Notes under the pieces: model-generated
Databases searched by the model: none
Seen by the model: the letters and a program-made list of their open reading frames with translations, nothing else
What the model was told of the DNA's origin: nothing
Program-made: the position numbers and the translations under genes
NCBI GenBank assembly: GCA_023663025.1
Contig: JAMPIC010000001.1
Span: 140,231-204,230 of the forward strand
DNA: 64,000 bases
Direction: 5' to 3'
Origin: Prevotella sp.
GTDB lineage: Bacteria > Bacillota > Clostridia > Oscillospirales > Ruminococcaceae
Shown here: piece by piece, positions 16,015-23,650 of the stretch
Numbering within the stretch: position 1 is the first letter of the stretch
Layout of the letters: each line of letters begins with the position of its first letter

Positions 16015-17231
16015 AAATGCGGAAGTCCCTGAAATGGAGCTTTTTCCTGTATCTGCCCATATGCGCGGCGCTGTCCTTCGCGGGGGCGTTCGGGATAGGC
16101 GTGGGCACGAACCATGTTCAGGATTGGTACAGGGGAAAATACGCCAATGCTGAAACCGGAAGCTCTTCCTATCCGAACGTAAAAATATATGTTGACGAGG
16201 ACGGAAATGTCTGTACGATGTACAATACGGAAAGGACGGTTTTCGACCGGGCGCATAAAAATGTGTATTTCATTATCAGCAACGCGCAGGTAATTCTCAT
16301 ACCGCTGTGGGTTATTTTCTGCGTGGGACTGTCGGGGGCGGTCTTTTACGAGCGGGAGCTGAAAAAGCCTTTTGCCGTTCTGATGAACGCCTCGAAGCGC
16401 ATTTCGGAGAACGATCTCGATTTTGAGATACGGTACGAAAAACGCAACGAGCTGGGTCAGCTCTGTTCCGCCTTTGAGGAAATGCGCTCCGCTTTGTACG
16501 AAAACAACCGTGAAATGTGGCGTTCGCTGGAGGAGCGGAAACGTCTCAACTCGGCTTTTTCCCACGACCTGAGAACGCCGCTGACGGTGCTTAAGGGCTA
16601 CGCGGAATATCTGGAAAAATACGTCCCCGAGGGGAAGATAGACCGGGAGAAAACGCTGTCGGTCGTTTCAAGCATGAGGAAACAGATAACCCGTCTCGAA
16701 CGCTACACCGCAGGCATGAGCGGCGCGCAGAAGCTGGAGGACATTTCTCCCGAGCCGTGTCATATCCCCGCGGAGGAGCTGAAGGAAAGCCTTGAAGCGG
16801 CGGGAAAAACTATCTGCGAAAGCTGCGGGAACAAGGAGTTCTCCTTTGATTTCAGATGCGAAAGTCAGACAGTTTTCGCCGACGGGGGACTGATAGTCCG
16901 CGTGTGGGAGAACCTTGTTTCCAATGCGGCGCGGTACGCGGAAAGCAGGGTGCGGGCGGTGTGCGCCGTCTGTGACGATATGCTGAGCGTTACCGTGGGC
17001 GACGACGGGAAAGGCTTTTCCCCCGAAGCTCTGAGACAGGCAGCCAAACCGTTTTTCCGCGAAGAAATTTTTCCGCAGGAAATTTTTCCGAAGGAAAAGG
17101 ACAGCTCCGAGCATTTCGGTCTGGGGCTGTACATCTGCAATGTCATATGCGGGAAGTGCGGCGGAAAGCTTACGCTGTTCAATACAGACGGCGGAAACGT
17201 CACGGCGGAATTTCCTTTGAAAAATAGATAA
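16002..17231 (+). CDS. Sensor histidine kinase
   Basis: The 409-residue kinase has two membrane segments (about 12-34 and 94-115) around a short extracytoplasmic loop, a HAMP linker, the phospho-acceptor His188 in FSHDLRTPLTVLKGY, and an ATPase domain with N-box WENLVSNAARYA, GDDGKGFS and FGLGLYICN. It partners the upstream response regulator, whose gene it overlaps by 13 bases. The small sensing loop and the adjacent ABC transporter resemble antimicrobial-peptide or envelope-stress systems, but the signal cannot be inferred. ATG starts at 15984 and 16017 are also possible. Confidence 0.92.
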   Translation: MGKVKMRKSLKWSFFLYLPICAALSFAGAFGIGVGTNHVQDWYRGKYANAETGSSSYPNVKIYVDEDGNVCTMYNTERTVFDRAHKNVYFIISNAQVILIPLWVIFCVGLSGAVFYERELKKPFAVLMNASKRISENDLDFEIRYEKRNELGQLCSAFEEMRSALYENNREMWRSLEERKRLNSAFSHDLRTPLTVLKGYAEYLEKYVPEGKIDREKTLSVVSSMRKQITRLERYTAGMSGAQKLEDISPEPCHIPAEELKESLEAAGKTICESCGNKEFSFDFRCESQTVFADGGLIVRVWENLVSNAARYAESRVRAVCAVCDDMLSVTVGDDGKGFSPEALRQAAKPFFREEIFPQEIFPKEKDSSEHFGLGLYICNVICGKCGGKLTLFNTDGGNVTAEFPLKNR

Positions 17232-17263
17232 AAAGTTGAAAAATCGGTTTTATAATGATGCTG

Positions 17264-17362
17264 TAAGGCTTTAGACAGGTAGCGGTACAGAAGTAACGTT
17301 ACCCGTGGGAGCATTTTACTCTTATTGGTAAAGTTGTCCAATAAGGGTAAAGGCTCAGCCTT
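17264..17362 (-). repeat. Triple-hairpin repeat (family 2), single inverted copy
   Basis: Read on the minus strand it contains AAAGGCTGAGCCTTT, then ACCCTTATTGG...CCAATAAGAGT, then GGGTAAC...GCTACC, the same order as the three copies at 23.3-23.6 kb. It lies between the histidine kinase and ABC genes, which are otherwise in one direction. Confidence 0.8.
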
Positions 17363-17397
17363 TTACGGCGTCATTGTTTTTTGAAAGGAAGATTGAT

Positions 17398-18309
17398 ATG
17401 GACGTTATCGAGATCAAAAACGTAAACAAGTTTTACGGGAAAAAGCAGGCTCTGAAAAACGTCAGCCTGACAATAAACCGGGGAATGTTCGGCCTGCTGG
17501 GAAGAAACGGCGCGGGCAAGACCACTCTTATGAAAACCCTTGCGGCTCTGCTCAGAAAGCGGGACGGCACGATCACCGTGTGCGGAATACCGATCGAAAA
17601 CGCCAAGGAGATACGCGCCGTAACGGGATATCTTCCGCAGGATTTCTCCATGTACGGCGGCATGACCGTTTACGAGGCTATGGACTATCTGGGCGCACTT
17701 TCGGGAATGCCGAAGTCCCTGCGGAAAGAACGCATTGATATGCTGCTGAAACGTGTCAATCTGAGCGAGCACAGCCGCGTCAAGGTAAAGGCTCTGTCGG
17801 GAGGAATGAACCGCCGCATGGGAATAGCGCAGGCTCTTCTGCACGACCCCAAGGTGCTTATCGTGGACGAACCCACGGCGGGGCTTGACCCCGAGGAAAG
17901 AATACGTTTCCGCAACCTTTTGTGCGAGGTCGCCGAGAAAAGGACGGTTATCCTCTCCACCCACATCGTGGGGGATATCGAAGCCGCCTGCGAGGACGTC
18001 GCGGTCATGAACGGGGGCGCGATACTGTGGAAGGGCACAGTCTCCGAGCTGCTGCGGAACGCGGAGGGGAAAGTTTTTTCCGCGCGGGTGCGGAGGGAAT
18101 TCCTGCCGCGGATAAAGAGCGGGCATATCGTTACGGGAATGCTCACGCAGGGGGACTATACCGCGGTGCGTATCGTTTCCGATACCGTTCCCGATATAGA
18201 GAACGTTTTTCCCGCCGAGCCGAACTGCGAGGACGCTTATATTTGGTGTCTGTATTCCCGCGGCTGCGAGGTTTACGGCTCGGAGGAAATTTCGGGAGGC
18301 GAGGTCTGA
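17398..18309 (+). CDS. ABC transporter ATP-binding protein
   Basis: This 303-residue ATPase has Walker A GRNGAGKT (35-42), Q-loop GYLPQDFSMYGG (77-88), signature LSGGMNRR (133-140), Walker B VLIVDEPTAGLDP (153-165) and H-loop LSTHIV. It resembles the drug/peptide export (CcmA-like) branch. The ATG follows GAAAGGAAGATTGAT. The stop overlaps the start of the first permease (TGATG), indicating translational coupling. Confidence 0.93.
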   Translation: MDVIEIKNVNKFYGKKQALKNVSLTINRGMFGLLGRNGAGKTTLMKTLAALLRKRDGTITVCGIPIENAKEIRAVTGYLPQDFSMYGGMTVYEAMDYLGALSGMPKSLRKERIDMLLKRVNLSEHSRVKVKALSGGMNRRMGIAQALLHDPKVLIVDEPTAGLDPEERIRFRNLLCEVAEKRTVILSTHIVGDIEAACEDVAVMNGGAILWKGTVSELLRNAEGKVFSARVRREFLPRIKSGHIVTGMLTQGDYTAVRIVSDTVPDIENVFPAEPNCEDAYIWCLYSRGCEVYGSEEISGGEV

Positions 18310-19571
18310 TGTTTTTCAAGGAATGCAAAAAAACCGTTTTTTCGGCGACGTTTCTGCTGTATGTGTTCGTGGTTTTCGTTATGTACTTTTCCCAGTTCGA
18401 CGGCGATTTGTCCGAACCGGAACGCGCTCCGTCGGTTTCGTCCGGGGATTACGGCTATACCGAAAAGCCGATCCCCGAAACGCTTATCCCCAATGCGGCG
18501 GAGGGACTTGTGGGCGAATATCTGTCGGGGGAGTTTACGGCGTACCCCATGGGATTTTACAAAAAGGTGAAGCTTACCGAAAAAAAGAAAACCGCTCTCG
18601 CGGCGGTGATAACCGAGCTTACGGGACTTACCGCCGAGGAGCTTGACGGCTTTGAGGGATACAGTCCCGGGGGCTTAGCTTACGGTACGGACGAAAACGG
18701 GGACGTTACAATTACTCACGCCGAAAGCTCCGCGCCGGAGATAAACGTCCCCGAAAGCCTTACATACGAACGCTTTCGGGAGCTTATGGACGAGGCGGAC
18801 AAAATAATCGGCGGCGGGTCTTACTACGGCGAAAAGTATATTTCGCGGTATTATTCGAGAGTGCCCAAAACCTATGAGGAGGCTCTTGCGGAGTATAATC
18901 ATCTGGTTTACGATGAAAAGGTCACGGGAGCATACGCGCGGCTTTTCTGCGACTACGCGGGGATAGACCTTGCGGTAATGCCCGTTTTCGTCGCCGCCGC
19001 TCTGGCGAGCCTTGACAGGAAGTCCCGTATGAGCGGCCTTATCTATTCGCGGAAAATTTCCTCGGCAAGACTGATTTTCACCCGCTTCGCCGCTCTTGTG
19101 ACGGTAATGCTCATACCCGCAGCCGTAACGGTAATACTTGCGAATATTTCCGTGTCCTCGCTTTATCCCGAATTTGACGCGGATATGTTTGCCATACCCA
19201 AGCTTGCGGCAGTATGGCTGGTTCCCAATGTGCTGCTTGCGGCGGCGGTCGGAATGCTTGTGACGGAACTTTCCTCGCCCGTACTCGCCGTTTTCGTCCA
19301 GGGCGCTTGGTGGCTGTCAAGCCTTATGTCCGCGAACGGTCTGACGGGGGAGATCGCGCCGTTCACCCTTGTCTGCCGCCACAATAACCTGTACAAATAC
19401 GAAGCGTTTGAGAATACTCTGCCGCAGTTTATTTTCAACAGGACGTTCTACACGGTGCTGTCCCTTGTTTTGACCGGACTGACCGCCGCCGTTTACGAGC
19501 TGAAAAGGAGGGGGATTTGGATTGGACTTTTCCGTCATGGGAAAGATATTCGCCGTAAATCTGCGGCATAA
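18309..19571 (+). CDS. ABC-2 type permease-like membrane protein
   Basis: The 420-residue protein has one N-terminal membrane segment (about 10-30), a large extracytoplasmic region (about 31-220) and then five or six membrane segments ending in a basic tail. This layout is typical of ABC-2 exporters. Its start overlaps the ATPase stop by one base, and its end overlaps the next permease by 50 bases. It should form an exporter with the flanking ATPase and the second permease. The substrate is unknown. Confidence 0.82.
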   Translation: MFFKECKKTVFSATFLLYVFVVFVMYFSQFDGDLSEPERAPSVSSGDYGYTEKPIPETLIPNAAEGLVGEYLSGEFTAYPMGFYKKVKLTEKKKTALAAVITELTGLTAEELDGFEGYSPGGLAYGTDENGDVTITHAESSAPEINVPESLTYERFRELMDEADKIIGGGSYYGEKYISRYYSRVPKTYEEALAEYNHLVYDEKVTGAYARLFCDYAGIDLAVMPVFVAAALASLDRKSRMSGLIYSRKISSARLIFTRFAALVTVMLIPAAVTVILANISVSSLYPEFDADMFAIPKLAAVWLVPNVLLAAAVGMLVTELSSPVLAVFVQGAWWLSSLMSANGLTGEIAPFTLVCRHNNLYKYEAFENTLPQFIFNRTFYTVLSLVLTGLTAAVYELKRRGIWIGLFRHGKDIRRKSAA

Positions 19572-20151
19572 TTTTCTTCCTCATTTTATATTGGCATGCG
19601 CCGTCGCTCTCGCTGTGCCGGCGGCGTTCACCGTAAGCTCCCTGACGGCGCGGGAAGCGGCTCAGCCGCTCGAGCTTCTGCTGTCCTTTGCGGGGACGTT
19701 CCTGCTCACGCCCGTATTTTATCCCGAGCAGAACGAAAACGTCCGCGATCTTATACGGTCGAAACGGACGGGTTATCTGTCCGTATGTCTTGCGCGGGTG
19801 ATATGCGCTTCAGCCGCCCTTGCCGCGATAACGGGAGCCGTGGTTTTCGTTATGTATCTGAACGAAAGCGCGGTAACATGGCGGCACTTCGCGGGAGGGT
19901 ACGCCTCCGCGCTGCTTCTGGGAAGCGTGGGATTTTTCGCTTCGGCTGCCGGCGGGAACGTTACGGCGGGCTATATGGCTTCGGTAATATATTATCTGGC
20001 AAGCTATGCCATGAAAGAAAAGCTTGGCGCGGCGTGCGTTTTCTCGATGACGATGGGATTGGATTTTTCCCGAAAGGCGGGAAGTTTTGCAATATCGGCG
20101 GCGCTTCTTGCCGCAGGATTTGCGGCGGCGCACATAAAAATCAACCGCTGA
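19522..20151 (+). CDS. Small ABC-2 type permease subunit
   Basis: The 209-residue, very hydrophobic protein has about six membrane segments and no ATPase motifs. The TTG start (19522) is preceded by AAGGAGGGGG at eight bases; an ATG at codon 6 is the alternative. It overlaps the previous gene and ends the operon at a hairpin, so it is probably the second membrane subunit of the same exporter. Confidence 0.78.
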   Translation: MDFSVMGKIFAVNLRHNFLPHFILACAVALAVPAAFTVSSLTAREAAQPLELLLSFAGTFLLTPVFYPEQNENVRDLIRSKRTGYLSVCLARVICASAALAAITGAVVFVMYLNESAVTWRHFAGGYASALLLGSVGFFASAAGGNVTAGYMASVIYYLASYAMKEKLGAACVFSMTMGLDFSRKAGSFAISAALLAAGFAAAHIKINR

Positions 20152-20165
20152 CGGCGAAATTCAAT

Positions 20166-20202
20166 AACCCTGTCCGGCGTCTCTCAAACGCCGGACAGGG
20201 TT
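20166..20202. terminator. Hairpin between convergent permease and xylB genes
   Basis: AACCCTGTCCGGCG (20166-20179) pairs perfectly with CGCCGGACAGGGTT (20189-20202), a 14-bp stem. T-tracts are poor on both sides, but the position between convergent genes favours a terminator. Confidence 0.65.
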
Positions 20203-20307
20203 AACTCTGCCGTTCATGTATTTTTCGCTTTTGCGGGAACAGTAAATTATCGGATTTTCCTCCGTAACAGCGTACTTTTTAAAAATATTTATGTGCAGTT
20301 AAAAAGC

Positions 20308-21831
20308 TTATAATTCCGCAAGTTTGGCAAATTTTTCCTTGACTGCGGGATAAACCTCATCGTAAAGCCTGAAATATTTCTCGTAAACGGGAACGTTCTC
20401 CGCAACGGGCTGCTGAACCTTGTCAACTCCCACGATTTTCTCGCAGGCTTCGGGGACGGTCTTGTAAACGCCCGCTCCCACAAGGGCAAGTATTGCCACG
20501 CCCAGCGCGGGACCTTCCTTCGAGGAAGCCGTTTTCACGGGGCAGCCGTACAAATCCGCAAGCATCTGCCGCCACAGGGGAGACGTTCCCCCGCCGCCGC
20601 AAGCCATCATATCCGAGACGTTTATATCCATTTCGCGGCAAATCTCAACGCAGTCCCGAAGCGAATAGGCAACCCCCTCCATTACCGCACGGAGCATATC
20701 CTTTTTGGTGTGTATTGCGGAAAGTCCGAAAAACATACCCCGCGCGTTTGGGTCAAGGTGAGGGGTGCGCTCGCCCATAAGGTAGGGCAGGTACAGCAGC
20801 CTGTTCGCGCCTATGGGGACGGTTTCCGCCTCTTTATCCATAAGGTAGTATTCGTCAACGCACATAAGCTTGGCGGTGTCCTTTTCGGCTTGGCAGAAAT
20901 TGTCTCTGAACCATTTTAGGGACAGCCCCGCGCCTTGGGTTACTCCCATAATATGCCAGCAGTTCGGCACGGCGGCGCAGCAGGTATGCACCCGTCCCTT
21001 GGGGTCTATGGAAACCTTTGAGGTGTGGGCGAAAACAACCCCGGAAGTGCCTATGGTGGTGAACGCCTTTCCGTCCGCCACAACCCCCGTACCAACGGCG
21101 GCGGCGGCGTTGTCTCCCGCACCGCCAACAACGATTGTACCCTCGGCAAGTCCCGTAAGCTCGGCGGCGGACTTTGTCACCTTGCCCGTGACCTCGCAGG
21201 ACTCGTAAACCTTTGCAAGCAGGGACATATCAATTCCCAGCGTATCGCAGACTTCCTTGCTCCAACAGCGGTTGGGGACGTCCAGAAGCTGCATACCCGA
21301 GGCGTCGGAAACCTCGGTGGCGAACTCGCCCGTGAGCTTGTACCGAATGTAGTCCTTGGGCAGGAGAATATGGCGGCATTTGGCGTAATTTTCGGGCTCG
21401 TTGTTCCGCACCCACAAAATTTTCGCGGCGGTCCAGCCGGTGAGGGCGGGGTTGGCGGTGATTTCGATAAGTTTTTCCCGACCCAGTTTTCGGTTCATTT
21501 CGTCGACCTCTTTGGCGGTACGCTGGTCGCACCAAATTATGGAGCGGCGTATAACCCCGCCGTTTTCGTCAAGCATAACAAGACCGTGCATCTGTCCCGA
21601 AAGACCGATACCCACGATGTCGGCGTTGCTCACGCCGCTTTTGCCGATGACCGTCTTGATTGTGGACACGGCGGCGTTGTACCAGTCCTCGGGGTCTTGC
21701 TCGGCGTAGCCGTTTTGGGGCTGATACATAGGGTACTCCACCGTCGCCGAGGCGATAACCTTGCCGACCTCGTCGAAAAGCACGGTTTTCGTGCCGCTTG
21801 TGCCCACGTCGATTCCGATTACATAACGCAT
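20308..21831 (-). CDS. xylB: Xylulokinase
   Basis: The 507-residue FGGY kinase phosphorylates D-xylulose to D-xylulose 5-phosphate. It begins MRYVIGIDVGTSGTKTVLFD (phosphate loop), has GLSGQMHGLVMLD near residue 78 and IIWCDQRT near 99, both typical of XylB, and the ATP-domain segment DMMACGGGGTSPLWRQML near 430. Length is normal. The ATG follows AGGAGAAATTTTT and lies 13 bases after the stop of an unknown gene, so the two are one transcript. Its product feeds the same pathway as AraD. Confidence 0.94.
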   Translation of the reverse strand: MRYVIGIDVGTSGTKTVLFDEVGKVIASATVEYPMYQPQNGYAEQDPEDWYNAAVSTIKTVIGKSGVSNADIVGIGLSGQMHGLVMLDENGGVIRRSIIWCDQRTAKEVDEMNRKLGREKLIEITANPALTGWTAAKILWVRNNEPENYAKCRHILLPKDYIRYKLTGEFATEVSDASGMQLLDVPNRCWSKEVCDTLGIDMSLLAKVYESCEVTGKVTKSAAELTGLAEGTIVVGGAGDNAAAAVGTGVVADGKAFTTIGTSGVVFAHTSKVSIDPKGRVHTCCAAVPNCWHIMGVTQGAGLSLKWFRDNFCQAEKDTAKLMCVDEYYLMDKEAETVPIGANRLLYLPYLMGERTPHLDPNARGMFFGLSAIHTKKDMLRAVMEGVAYSLRDCVEICREMDINVSDMMACGGGGTSPLWRQMLADLYGCPVKTASSKEGPALGVAILALVGAGVYKTVPEACEKIVGVDKVQQPVAENVPVYEKYFRLYDEVYPAVKEKFAKLAEL

Positions 21832-21844
21832 AAAAATTTCTCCT

Positions 21845-22417
21845 TTACAAATTTTCTATAAATTCCGTAAACTCTTTAACAAGCGTTTCGCCGTTTGCCT
21901 CAATATTTTGCTTTGCGATTTCGTCATAATATTCCAATTCGTGTATAATTATGGGAAGTTCTCTGCCGAATTTTGCGGTAAGAATTTTTTCCTCGTGAAT
22001 TTCCCGCACTATGCCGACAAGCACCGCAACGAAAGCCTGCGTTATTTTTTCCGTTTTTTCCATTAATTCATCATACAAAATCGGTTCGCTGTCATCGAGC
22101 CAAATAGGGTCGTTTTCTTCATAAAACGGGAAATTATTTTCGGCAATCCAGTTACGCACCGCCCCCGCCGTATCGCCCAAACCGAAACAAAAGAAATCGT
22201 TTTGAAGCCAAAAGGCGTAATTCCACCGCGCCTCCTCCTCGTCATAAGCATTGGGAGTTTCTTTTTTGACTTGACCTTCCGTGTTATATCCAAGCGTTAC
22301 GGTAGGCTCGCAGGGGTTGTCGCGGTAGTCGTACACATAAAGAGATATTGCGTAAATATCGTTATCAGACCAAGTGCTTATGCTTGAAATTATCATATTT
22401 TTCAGCTGATTTTTCAT
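21845..22417 (-). CDS. Uncharacterised protein upstream of xylB
   Basis: This 190-residue acidic soluble protein starts with IYAISLYVYDY after a short helix, has a Trp-rich middle (ARWNYAFWLQNDFFCFG) and a helical C-terminal part. The pattern resembles DUF4303-type or immunity-like small proteins, at low confidence. The ATG follows AAAGGAGCGCAGT. It shares a promoter and transcript with xylB, an odd pairing that gives no functional clue. Confidence 0.75.
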   Translation of the reverse strand: MKNQLKNMIISSISTWSDNDIYAISLYVYDYRDNPCEPTVTLGYNTEGQVKKETPNAYDEEEARWNYAFWLQNDFFCFGLGDTAGAVRNWIAENNFPFYEENDPIWLDDSEPILYDELMEKTEKITQAFVAVLVGIVREIHEEKILTAKFGRELPIIIHELEYYDEIAKQNIEANGETLVKEFTEFIENL

Positions 22418-22551
22418 ACTGCGCTCCTTTATAATTTATCCGAGATAAAATTATTACTCTTTCGGTTCATTCAGAACCCACGGAAAATGATGAAAGAATA
22501 TTTCCGTTTGTATTGTTGGATTTGGAAAATTACAGCCGTTCTCTTTTTTTA

Positions 22552-22580
22552 ATTATACTGTCTTTGCATGAAAAAGTCAA
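22552..22580 (-). promoter_or_regulatory. Promoter for the unknown gene and xylB
   Basis: On the minus strand TTGACT (22580-22575), 17 bases, TATAAT (22557-22552). It lies 135 bases before the start at 22417 and directly next to the chemotaxis-gene remnant. Confidence 0.7.
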
Positions 22581-22627
22581 GAGCGTTGAAATGTTTAGAA
22601 AAATGCCGAATATAAAGAATATGCCGC

Positions 22628-22720
22628 GCGGCGGCTTCGGAGGAGCTTTCGGGTCAGGCTTCTGTGCTGAAAGACCTTATCGGCACGTTCAAAATAGACG
22701 ACAGCGCAAACTTGATGTAG
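22628..22720 (+). pseudogene. 3' remnant of a methyl-accepting chemotaxis protein gene
   Basis: The last 30 codons of a chemoreceptor remain in frame: AAASEELSGQASVLKDL followed by IGTFKIDDSANLM and a stop. The ASEELSGQA...L..LI..FK pattern is the conserved C-terminus of methyl-accepting chemotaxis proteins. An in-frame stop lies just upstream at about 22610 and no start or signalling domain exists before it. A terminator-like hairpin follows. It is a deletion scar; the rest of the gene was removed or lies elsewhere. Confidence 0.7.
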
Positions 22721-22728
22721 TTTACCCG

Positions 22729-22753
22729 GGGGAGAACAATTGATGTTCTCCCC
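22729..22753 (+). terminator. Hairpin after the chemoreceptor remnant
   Basis: GGGGAGAAC (22729-22737) pairs with GTTCTCCCC (22745-22753), followed by GTCTTGT. It was presumably the terminator of the lost gene. Confidence 0.6.
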
Positions 22754-22795
22754 GTCTTGTATGCAAAAAAATATTAAAAAAATTATTTTTTTCTA

Positions 22796-22824
22796 TTGAC
22801 AAACCGCCTTTTTTGTGGTAAACT
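22796..22824 (+). promoter_or_regulatory. Promoter of the tRNA-Ser genes
   Basis: TTGACA (22796-22801), 17 bases, TAAACT (22819-22824), about 50 bases before the first tRNA. Confidence 0.75.
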
Positions 22825-22874
22825 ATATTAGTCGCAGGTTCTGCATACTGCGGCGCGGCGTCAGAGTCCGGTCA

Positions 22875-22963
<89 letters not shown>

Positions 22964-22989
22964 ATAATAATATAAAAATGTTACCATTC

Positions 22990-23079
22990 GCAGAAGTACT
23001 CAAGTGGTGACGAGGCGCCCCTGCTAAGGGCGTAGGTCGGGTAACCGGCGCGAGGGTTCAAATCCCTCCTTCTGCGCCA
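22990..23079 (+). tRNA. tRNA-Ser (anticodon GCT)
   Basis: GCAGAAG pairs with CTTCTGC, followed by G and CCA. The anticodon arm CGCCCCTGCTAAGGGCG gives anticodon GCT, reading AGC and AGU. The long variable arm and T-loop GGTTCAAATCC fit a serine tRNA. It is 26 bases after the first tRNA and surely co-transcribed. Confidence 0.95.
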
Positions 23080-23102
23080 CCGCGGTGTCCGCGGAGCCTT
23101 AT

Positions 23103-23132
23103 AAGCTCTTGTAGAAATACGGGAGCTTTTTT
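23103..23132 (+). terminator. Terminator of the tRNA-Ser operon
   Basis: AAGCTC (23103-23108) pairs with GAGCTT (23123-23128), running into TTTTTT. The 3' half AAATACGGGAGCTTTTT recurs at 23578 beyond the repeat array. Confidence 0.65.
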
Positions 23133-23303
23133 CTTTGTCATTTTCCGAAAAATCTTTTTTCCTATACAAAGACAAGTGAAGCTCGGAGACATATATTCTC
23201 CTGCGAAATGTTCAGTCTCCGAGCTTTTATCGTTTCCAATTAACAAATCTTTTTCTGTGCAGACGCCGCACAGGTGTTTGTATAGCTGGAAAAGCCCCCG
23301 CAG

Positions 23304-23577
23304 AAAGGCTGAGCCTTTACCCTTATTGGCATATTTCACCAATAAGGGTAAAATGCTCCCACGGGTAACATTGCTTCTATACCGTTACCTGCCCAAAAGG
23401 CTGAGCCTTTACCCTTATTGGAATATTTTACCAATAAGGGTAAAGTACTCCCACGGGTAACATTACTTCTGTACCGTTACCTGCCCAAAGGCTGAGCCTT
23501 TACCCTTATTGGCATACTTTGTCAATAAGGGTAATTTGCTCCCACGGGTAACAATACTTCCAATCCGTTACCTGCCT
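23304..23577 (+). repeat. Three tandem copies of a 91-bp triple-hairpin repeat (family 2)
   Basis: Units start at about 23304, 23396 and 23487. Each reads AAAGGCTGAGCCTTT (hairpin 1), ACCCTTATTGG-N8/9-CCAATAAGGGT (hairpin 2; the third unit has CAATAAGGGTA), then CTCCCACGGGTAAC...CCGTTACCTGCC (hairpin 3). Differences lie mostly in loops and linkers. Apparent reading frames in this region come from the repeat and show no ribosome sites. The rest of 23133-23303 and 23611-23650 contains no gene. Confidence 0.85.
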
Positions 23578-23650
23578 AAATACGGGAGCTTTTTGTTTGT
23601 TATTTTCCGCAGGTATGACATATTGGCGGAAAATTTTGAGAAATGTAAAT

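Noticed and set aside
22513..22743. 76-codon plus-strand frame before the tRNAs
   Set aside because: It is in a different frame from the chemoreceptor remnant and covers the xylB promoter region; no ribosome site and no recognisable sequence.
23176..23460. Protein-coding frames within the repeat array
   Set aside because: The predicted peptides repeat with the 91-bp unit and have no ribosome sites.
23304..23577. CRISPR array
   Set aside because: The three units are 91-92 bp and almost identical along their length, with no unique spacers and no cas genes, so this is a tandem repeat.
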